Part shown: piece after piece, positions 57,832 to 64,000 of the stretch
Numbering within the stretch: the first letter of the stretch is position 1
How the letters are laid out: every line of letters begins with the position of its first letter
Translations under genes and position numbers: made by a program
Notes under the pieces: model-generated
The model's input: the letters and a program-made list of their open reading frames with translations, nothing else
What the model was told of the DNA's origin: nothing
Databases searched by the model: none
Assembly (NCBI RefSeq): GCF_003264855.1
Contig: NZ_NFZS01000005.1
Span: forward strand, 241,603-305,602
Direction: 5' to 3'
DNA length: 64,000 nucleotides
DNA from: Dyella jiangningensis
GTDB taxonomy: Bacteria; Pseudomonadota; Gammaproteobacteria; Xanthomonadales; Rhodanobacteraceae

Positions 57832-59999
57832 TAAGCGTAGAGCGAGACGAAATGCGCGACCGTCCAGGTGTCCGGATCGGTTACGCGATAGCGCGTTTGT
57901 TGGATCGGCAACTCGTTCACGGATACTCCCGGAAATAGTTCTGTTGCCCTTGTTGTCTCATCGACCAGAAATGGGCAATCGCCGTTTACGCCGGAAAGTA
58001 TCAGGCGGATCTTGCTCCAGTCGTCAAAGAAATACTCCTGAAGGAGCGGGATGATTTGAAAGGCAAACATTCGAGCGAGCCCATCGGCAGCATCCACTGA
58101 AGTCAGGTATCCATGCCCTAAGCAGTGCTCGCGATCCAGGAGGTATTGGATGCGTGCATTCACAATCTTCAAGAGCCGGGAAAGGTCGATGCCATCACGC
58201 GTAATGCCGAGCACGTCGTAGCTTGGCGACATTTCGCGGAAGGTGAAGCGGCGACGAAGGGCGACATCCATCAGTGCAATAGAGCGATCGGCGGTATTCA
58301 TCGTGCCGTAGATGTCCACATTCGAGGGGACTCCGAAGTGCCTCTGCGAACCAGGGAGGTATACCGTTGAACCTGCAATACTTCCTTGATCGTCGACGGT
58401 GATGCGCTTGTCCAACTCGATCAGCGTGATCAGTTCACCGAAAACCTTGGATATGTTCGCGCGGTTGATTTCGTCGATAAACATCGCGTAGCGGTGCCGC
58501 GGGTTCTTCGCTGCTTGCTCGCATAGCTGCTTGAAGACGCCGTCGACCAGACGAAACGCGACTTGTCCCGTTTCGTCTTCGACGGGACGAATACCTTCAA
58601 TAAAATCCTCATAGCCGTAGCTCGGATGAAAAGTAACCATGCGATAGCGCCGCAAGGCCGACGCGCCAGGCTGGGGGCCCTGCTGCCATGCATCGAACAG
58701 CGCCGCCGATTCAGGGCTCAGCTCACGCCAGTTCTCCACGAGAAACCAGCGGCCATCGTCGCTGCGATCAAAGATTGCGGGCGCACGCCTTGTCACGCTC
58801 GGTGCGCTTTGCAGCGACGCCGACGCATGTTCCTGCAAATAGATGGCGACTGGCGGCGGCACTTGGCGCGGCCTGCGCAGGCTCGGCGCCGCTTTTGCCA
58901 CGCACAATTCGGCTCCTGCAATATCTCTGGCCGTGGAGGGCTGCGCAAGGTGAGCAAGCGCTGCGGCGAACACCGGCAGCCAGCCCATATCGTTCACCAG
59001 ACCGCGCAACCAATCGGGCCGATCGACATCGGCCAGCGTATCACTGTAGAGCGCTTTCAGACCCTCAATGTGTCGGGTCTTGCCGGTGCCTGGTGGACCG
59101 AACAGGATCAGATTGACTGGCGAGCCCAAATGAGCGGCGCTTGAATCATAGGCCGCGGTGTCTTCGTTGACTTCCGGCTCCGGATCGTTGGGCTGAGGAA
59201 TATCCGGTTTCCAGCGTGATATGAGCGGCGGATCGTAGAAATCCAGTACTTGCGTGCCCAACTCTTCGCCAAGGCGCATCCGCAGGTCTAGCAGGGCATT
59301 GTCGAGATCCACATCCGACCATCCTGATATCGCGCGGCGATCGGCCACACCGAAGGCAGCCAGCACGTCGATCCGGTTGCGGTTGCTGGACATGCGTTCC
59401 ACTCGTTCGGGAAACGCAAAAAAGCGCATCATGTGGCGGAACTGGCGGTCGTCGGATCGCGTCTCGTCCGCCAACAGATCGGCCAGAGCATCGTAGCGCT
59501 CGAAAAGTGACACACGTTCGCCCTGTTCAAGCGACTTCAGGCGCTGACATAGGCGAATTACGAAGACAAGTTCGCGCCAGAAGTGCGTGCTGTAACCGGG
59601 ACCCGAGGAGCCGATGCCCGCCAGAACATCCTTCTCAAGCCAACGGCAATCAAGTTCGATCGTTTCGTCCGCCCAGGACGCGATCTGTCGAATCTGAGCG
59701 GCCTTGGTCTCAGGCAACGAGTTGTTCGGAAACAGCTGCATGGCCCAATAGATTTCAGCCATCAACAACTTTGCGTCAGGCGGCGCGTCATTCAGTTGAG
59801 CATGGAGCTTTCCAAGAAAGGAACCTTCGCCAGTATCCAGTCGTTGAACGTAGTGGACATGCAAGGCCTGGAAGTTATCGGCCGTCCACAGCGCTTGCCC
59901 GAAGAACATGGAGCCGTCGTTTACGAGGCATCGCGCAATCCATTCCTTTGCAGCGGTCAATACCGCCGAGTAGTCATAGCCCGGAGCCACCAAAGCCAT
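57831..59999 (-). CDS. mcrB: McrB-like AAA+ GTPase of McrBC restriction
   Basis: 722 aa. Residues 1-280 are a helical N-terminal region (PGYDYSAVLTAAKEWIARC... CRWLEKDVLAGIGSSGPGYS), much longer than and unlike the E. coli McrB DNA-binding domain. The AAA+ module has Walker A LFGPPGTGKTRH (301-308), VTFHPSYGYEDFIEGIRPV, Walker B YAMFIDEINRANISKVFGEL and the McrB GTP signature YGTMNTADRSIALMDVALRR-RF. It hydrolyses GTP and translocates DNA with McrC. The distinct N-terminus should set which DNA is recognised. It overlaps mcrC by 1 nt. Confidence 0.9.
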   Translation of the reverse strand: MALVAPGYDYSAVLTAAKEWIARCLVNDGSMFFGQALWTADNFQALHVHYVQRLDTGEGSFLGKLHAQLNDAPPDAKLLMAEIYWAMQLFPNNSLPETKAAQIRQIASWADETIELDCRWLEKDVLAGIGSSGPGYSTHFWRELVFVIRLCQRLKSLEQGERVSLFERYDALADLLADETRSDDRQFRHMMRFFAFPERVERMSSNRNRIDVLAAFGVADRRAISGWSDVDLDNALLDLRMRLGEELGTQVLDFYDPPLISRWKPDIPQPNDPEPEVNEDTAAYDSSAAHLGSPVNLILFGPPGTGKTRHIEGLKALYSDTLADVDRPDWLRGLVNDMGWLPVFAAALAHLAQPSTARDIAGAELCVAKAAPSLRRPRQVPPPVAIYLQEHASASLQSAPSVTRRAPAIFDRSDDGRWFLVENWRELSPESAALFDAWQQGPQPGASALRRYRMVTFHPSYGYEDFIEGIRPVEDETGQVAFRLVDGVFKQLCEQAAKNPRHRYAMFIDEINRANISKVFGELITLIELDKRITVDDQGSIAGSTVYLPGSQRHFGVPSNVDIYGTMNTADRSIALMDVALRRRFTFREMSPSYDVLGITRDGIDLSRLLKIVNARIQYLLDREHCLGHGYLTSVDAADGLARMFAFQIIPLLQEYFFDDWSKIRLILSGVNGDCPFLVDETTRATELFPGVSVNELPIQQTRYRVTDPDTWTVAHFVSLYA

Positions 60000-60213
60000 A
60001 TTGCGTCTTCCCCTGTACGTGTCTGTCCGTAGTGAGCGCGACGTGGTTGCGGCACAGCGCGCGATTCTGAAACTAGCAGCGCAATTTTGATGACTCGCCG
60101 GCTGGCCTGCAAAACCGAGTCAGAGTGTAGTTCTCTTGCCAGCTTTCACTGATAGCTCACATTGACCGCGTTCTTGGTGTGCTTCCATGCGACTCCTTCG
60201 TAACTGGCTTCCT

Positions 60214-63200
60214 TCAACTTGATACCGTTCGAAGGAGAAAGTCCTTCAGAAGCTTGGCAGCTTTAATATTGACCCGGAACATCGGCAGCGATGCACCTTC
60301 CAGGCCTTCAAAGTAGGCCTTTGCCCTTTGCTGGTCCACGGTTCCCCGCAGATCATCAAAGCGGCCATACTCATTAAGGTTGGCATCAGTGACCAGGGTA
60401 TTCATCAGAGCGATGAGCTTGGTGCGGTCCAGGCCTAAGCAAGAGACGATTTCTGCAACCTCTTTGTTTGTGGCCTCTGCTTTGTAGTCGGTCAAGTAAT
60501 CACGGAAGGTGCGGCGAGGGTCGATCTGCACATCACCACGCTGGATGTCGTGGAGAAAGATCTCTGCGATTTTTTGGTCTTCCTGAGAGAGCGACGTAAA
60601 GGAACGATGCAACTCAGCCAAAGTGCTTTCCTTGGCCTGCTCGTCACCACCTCGCAAGACTTTGAGAAATTTCGCAAAGCGCGAGTTCATGTAGTCCGCG
60701 TCGATCTTGCCTGTATCGATCTCGGTGATGTGGCCATCGATGTCGAAGGGAATGCTCTCCCCACCACTACCGCCACCCGCACCCAGTTCTTTGTAGCGTT
60801 GCAGAAGCGTCAGATATTGGTGGTGGCTGATGGGCAATTGGATTTGCGTCTTGGGATCGTCGCCGAACTCGTAAATCGATTTCTCCCAGGTAAAGCCCTG
60901 TATCTTCGCAGCTTCCAGGATGGCGCTGAATTGATTGAATTCCTTTGCGAAGGCCGCGCGCGCCGTGAGGTCGTCAGGTAGCTTCGTGAAATCCTGGATA
61001 CCTGCCGCGCCAAATATAGCGCTGATTTCGGCAAAGCTTGCCTTCATCCGCTCCAAGTTCATCGGCAAGCGATCGGCAAACAGGCCAATCGGTCTGTCAC
61101 CGGAATAGAGTTTCACGGCAGCAGCAACATTGCGCGTCATCGTGTGGGGCTTGCGGTAGTAACGGATGGTGCCAAAGGGCTTATCCGGCCCGAACAGGCG
61201 ATTGGTGCGCGAGAACGCCTGAATGATGTTTTCGTACTCCAACAGCTTGTCGAGGTAGAGGGTGTTCACCCACTTCGAGTCGAAGCCGGTAAGCATCTGA
61301 TTCACAACAATCAAGAGATCGAGTCGCTTTCCCGGCTCGGCCTCGATACGAATGTAGGGTGCTTTGTGCGCAAGACGAGCGGCAAGGTCCTTCTTGAAAT
61401 TCGCGTGCGTGCCGAGGTCGAACTTCTGCCCGTAGGCTGAGTTGTAGTCTTCGATGATCTCTACTAGCCCGTTCGTTTTGAAAACAGGATCGCCGCTACC
61501 GTCTTCATCACTGATATGAGGATCGAAGAGCGCGGTGATTTTTAGCTCCGGACACTGCGCCTTCTTCAGACGGTAGTAAATGATCGCTTCCGGGATGCTG
61601 CTAGTGGCAAAAATGGCGTGAAATTTACCACCTTGGCTCAGGACGGCCCAATTTTCGGCAATGTCTTGAATCACCGCGTTCCGGTGCTCGTCTCGGCCGT
61701 ATTGGGTGTTAGGAAGATAGTCTTCGATTCCAGATTGATAAACGCCAGAGGCATTCCGGTATCCGGCCATCGGCACATCTCTCATGTAACGATTGAAGAC
61801 CTTCTTCTTCGCGGCATCCGCAAGCGCGTCAGCCACCGTGGTTGCTTTGGCCTTTTCCAGCGCGACTGCCTGCCGTAGATCGCGGTCGCGGTAAGTAAGC
61901 ACTTGGTAGGGGTCGAAGCCGAGGACGTTCTTGTCGCGGATGCCATCGGAAATGCTGTAGCGATGCAGCTCATCGCCGAAAACATCGGTGGTGGTGTTGT
62001 TCTTGCGGATGTTTTCCTTGTGGATGGGCGTGCCGCTGAAGCCAAAAAATACCGCGCCGGAAAAGCTCATTTTGATATCAATGAGCATATCGCCGAAGGT
62101 ATTGCGGTGGCATTCATCAACGATGAACACTATGCGCTTGGCGCGCATAGTGTCCAGATCGTGCGCCTTGAGGCCATCTTCTTCGTCCTTGAGCCTGCTC
62201 ATCTTCTGGATGGAGGTAACGATCAGGGTGTCGGCAGGGTCGGTGCTTTTAAGTTTCTTGACGAGCACGCCCGTGTGTTCCGTGGCCTGCACTTCATTGC
62301 AGTCCCCAGCGAAGTTGCGGTAGGCCTGCAGTGTCTGCGTACCCAGCTCGACACGATCGAGGAGGAACACCACCTTATCCGCATCTTTGGAATTGGCGAT
62401 AAGTTGAGCCGACTTGAAGCTCGTCATCGTCTTGCCCGAGCCGGTGGTGTGCCAGATGTAGCCTCCCAGGCGGCTCGGGTTTTTCCAGTCGGTCTTAGCA
62501 ACTTTGTCAGAGATGGCATGCGCGGCGTAGTACTGATAACTGCGCATCACCTTCAGCACGCCGTCTGACTCATCGGCCACGGTGTAAAAGCCAATCAACT
62601 GATGAGCCATCGGGATGGAGAGCAGGCTGGACGCGAAGGTCCTCCAATCGTTGATCGGCTCGTTGTTGAAGTCTGCCCAGTGGAAGGCGTAGTCCTTGTT
62701 AAACCTCCCATCCGGCCCGGGATTAGCAAAGTAAAGCGCCTCGGCCGGCTCCATCGCCACAAAGATCTGAATAAGAGAAAGGAGGCCGCTAAAAATACCT
62801 TCCTGCGAATACTTTTGGATTTGGTTGTAGGCCTGGCTCACTGGCACGCCACTCTTCTTCAGCTCGATGTGGATCACCGGCATGCCATTGATGAGCAGCA
62901 GCAGGTCGCCCCGCCGATCGTTAAGCAGTTGCGAGCCCCGGGCGTAGCGTGGCTGTTGCACGATCTGGTAGCGGCTCTGGCCCGCGGCAATCTCGTGGCG
63001 GTCGTAGATCTTCAGGCTCACTTCCTTGCCGAAGTGCAGCGCATCCTCCGGGTTGTCGCGGATAATGGCGACGGTTTTGCCATTGATAAAACCGTTGAGC
63101 TTAAGCGGGGTGCGCAGGGCGGTGATCTGCTCCATGATCTGCTGCATCTCACTGTCAGTCAGCGACACCTCATTGAGCCGATCGACCCCGCGATTGTTCT

Positions 63201-63357
63201 CAAAAAGTATCTGCTTCCAGTTGGCCAGCAAGTCTGCCTCGCTCGGATTCTTGATGACTTCCGCATCGCCCCAGCCGCGCTGGCGCAGCTCGTGGATCAC
63301 GGCGGTTTCAAATTCGGATTCTCTGGAGAAGGTGGTCATGGGTAATTGGTACGCCAT
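60214..63357 (-). CDS. hsdR: Type I restriction enzyme, R subunit
   Basis: 1047 aa. N-terminal nuclease with VIHIELKKSG (ELK at 165-167), then a superfamily-2 motor: YIWHTTGSGKTMTSFKSA (Walker A 304-310), VFIVDECHRNTFGDML (DECH), FFGFSGTPI, and motif VI QAFSRTNRLFG. A helical C-terminal domain contacts HsdM/HsdS. The start may be MAYQLP (63357) or MTTFSRESEFE (63339). It follows the hsdS fragment immediately. HsdM is not in the window and should lie beyond the IS. Base composition is lower in G+C than in the first 50 kb. The 60000-60213 gap next to mcrB shows no gene. Confidence 0.93.
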   Translation of the reverse strand: MAYQLPMTTFSRESEFETAVIHELRQRGWGDAEVIKNPSEADLLANWKQILFENNRGVDRLNEVSLTDSEMQQIMEQITALRTPLKLNGFINGKTVAIIRDNPEDALHFGKEVSLKIYDRHEIAAGQSRYQIVQQPRYARGSQLLNDRRGDLLLLINGMPVIHIELKKSGVPVSQAYNQIQKYSQEGIFSGLLSLIQIFVAMEPAEALYFANPGPDGRFNKDYAFHWADFNNEPINDWRTFASSLLSIPMAHQLIGFYTVADESDGVLKVMRSYQYYAAHAISDKVAKTDWKNPSRLGGYIWHTTGSGKTMTSFKSAQLIANSKDADKVVFLLDRVELGTQTLQAYRNFAGDCNEVQATEHTGVLVKKLKSTDPADTLIVTSIQKMSRLKDEEDGLKAHDLDTMRAKRIVFIVDECHRNTFGDMLIDIKMSFSGAVFFGFSGTPIHKENIRKNNTTTDVFGDELHRYSISDGIRDKNVLGFDPYQVLTYRDRDLRQAVALEKAKATTVADALADAAKKKVFNRYMRDVPMAGYRNASGVYQSGIEDYLPNTQYGRDEHRNAVIQDIAENWAVLSQGGKFHAIFATSSIPEAIIYYRLKKAQCPELKITALFDPHISDEDGSGDPVFKTNGLVEIIEDYNSAYGQKFDLGTHANFKKDLAARLAHKAPYIRIEAEPGKRLDLLIVVNQMLTGFDSKWVNTLYLDKLLEYENIIQAFSRTNRLFGPDKPFGTIRYYRKPHTMTRNVAAAVKLYSGDRPIGLFADRLPMNLERMKASFAEISAIFGAAGIQDFTKLPDDLTARAAFAKEFNQFSAILEAAKIQGFTWEKSIYEFGDDPKTQIQLPISHHQYLTLLQRYKELGAGGGSGGESIPFDIDGHITEIDTGKIDADYMNSRFAKFLKVLRGGDEQAKESTLAELHRSFTSLSQEDQKIAEIFLHDIQRGDVQIDPRRTFRDYLTDYKAEATNKEVAEIVSCLGLDRTKLIALMNTLVTDANLNEYGRFDDLRGTVDQQRAKAYFEGLEGASLPMFRVNIKAAKLLKDFLLRTVSS

Positions 63358-63837
63358 TTAGACGAACATCCTTTCCAGGCAGGCGGATTTAATCTGCTGA
63401 AGCTTTTGGAGCTGGGTGGCGTGTTGGGAAATCAGTGCGTCGAGAGTGCGAAAGTAGATGCCGATTTTTACTTGCTCTGGTTCGCCCGGTGCTTTATATC
63501 TGTAAGCATTTAGCTCATCCCTGTTAATCTTCGGCATACCCGTACGCGCTGAAACAGAAACTGAATACTTATAAAAGTCTTCGGTTTGAAGTACTGCAAA
63601 TAGATAATTTTGCACCACTCCATTTTTAGCATTTAAAACATAAGCATCAGCACTAGCAAGCCCTTCGAAGTCGGCGATAATATACTTGGCTAGTTGAGGA
63701 TTAATTTTTCCATAAATAATATCGCCTTTATTAAAATGGAACTTACCACTTATTAGGCAGCTATCTTTCACCTTTAAAACATTGTTATAAATTCTTCCGG
63801 TGAAAGACTCAATATTGCCGGGACCAATATGCAACAT
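63358..63837 (-). pseudogene. hsdS: hsdS C-terminal fragment, cut by an IS
   Basis: About 159 codons left of a specificity subunit (normally ~400): part of a target-recognition domain (FHFNKGDIIYGKINPQLAKY, NYLFAVLQTEDFYKYSVSVS, ARTGMPKINRDELNAYRY) and the closing coiled coil IGIYFRTLDALISQHATQLQ-KLQQIKSACLERMFV. Its apparent start Met is created by the IS end: the T at 63837 is the first base of the IS inverted repeat. The segment is clearly AT-rich compared with the rest. The missing 5' half should lie on the far side of the IS. As it stands, HsdS is broken. Confidence 0.85.
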
Positions 63838-64000
63838 GGTACGCCCCCGCTTTCGTAGACGGTTAGCTGCTGGATTTTGAGTTAGCCGCCTCGAACATCA
63901 TTGGCGCAAGGCCACCCAGATGTCCATGTCGGCGTTGCCGGTTGTAGAAAATCTCGATGTAATCGAACACATCGCTGCGTGCTTCCTCGTGCGATAAATG
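63837..64000 (-). mobile_element. IS3-family insertion sequence, right end (partial)
   Basis: The element begins at 63837 with TGGTACGCCCCCGCTTTCG, an IS3-type TG...CA terminal inverted repeat, and runs off the window. It carries the 3' end of its transposase. Confidence 0.85.
63863..64000 (-). CDS. IS3-family transposase OrfB, C-terminal end (partial)
   Basis: 46 codons open to the window edge, ending at TAA (63863-63865). The residues SHEEARSDVFDYIEIFYNRQ-RRHGHLGGLAP are the classic C-terminal end of the IS3/IS150-type rve transposase (the YIExFYNxxRxHxxLGxxSP motif), then MMFEAANSKSSS. Enzyme function and insertion are as for DDE transposases. The rest is outside the window. Confidence 0.92.
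   Translation of the reverse strand, partial: HLSHEEARSDVFDYIEIFYNRQRRHGHLGGLAPMMFEAANSKSSS

Overview
The window is high-GC proteobacterial chromosome. It most resembles the Xanthomonadales, probably family Rhodanobacteraceae (Dyella, Rhodanobacter or Luteibacter type). The pointers are a TraB/GumN-like protein, a monomeric isocitrate dehydrogenase, a sigma/kinase pair of the kind known from Xanthomonas, and many copies of a GTAGGAGCGCACCCAGTGC palindromic repeat. The lineage call is inference, because no rRNA gene is present.

Layout. 1-26 kb is mostly core chromosome: TraB/GumN protein (cut by the left edge), chromate transporter, isocitrate dehydrogenase, an MdtABC-type RND efflux operon, a membrane-anchored cytochrome c, AcpH, an alpha/beta hydrolase, ZapE, an EAL protein, an acyl-CoA ligase, an M20 amidohydrolase and a TonB receptor resembling the PQQ receptor PqqU/YncD. 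The spaces between these genes carry REP-like palindromes and two inverted copies of a ~310-bp intergenic element. I saw no copy of the palindrome after about 25.6 kb.

26-35 kb holds an SGNH hydrolase, a ClsC-like phospholipase D protein, a DUF5329-type protein and a compact unit that looks like a split borosin RiPP pathway. That unit is a SonM-like alpha-N-methyltransferase (28994-29815), a 95-residue candidate precursor (29928-30215) and, 6 bp on, a TPR-GGDEF diguanylate cyclase. An O-methyltransferase, a periplasmic peroxiredoxin and an RhtA-type exporter follow.

35-47 kb is a self-contained selenocysteine module. It contains selD, tRNA-Sec (selC), selB, selA, a permease and the operon fdoG-fdoH-fdoI-fdhE. 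fdoG reads through an in-frame TGA (Sec198) followed by a SECIS-like hairpin. The 3' end of selB overlaps selC by 48 nt.

47-54 kb has a lipocalin-like protein, a LysR regulator, a 52-aa membrane peptide, an extracytoplasmic repeat protein and an ECF sigma factor followed by a transmembrane Ser/Thr kinase.

54-64 kb is accessory DNA, visibly more AT-rich towards its right end. It has two tandem HigA-like antitoxins without a visible toxin, then a small cluster with a double-glycine-leader peptide (bacteriocin-like) and a small membrane protein. Two diverged copies of a ~240-bp upstream segment there share a perfect CATGAC-N6-GTCATG palindrome. McrBC and type I restriction (HsdR plus an HsdS fragment) follow. 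hsdS is interrupted by an IS3-family element that runs off the right edge.

The best candidates for undescribed biology are the split borosin unit and the double-glycine peptide cluster with its duplicated regulatory segment.
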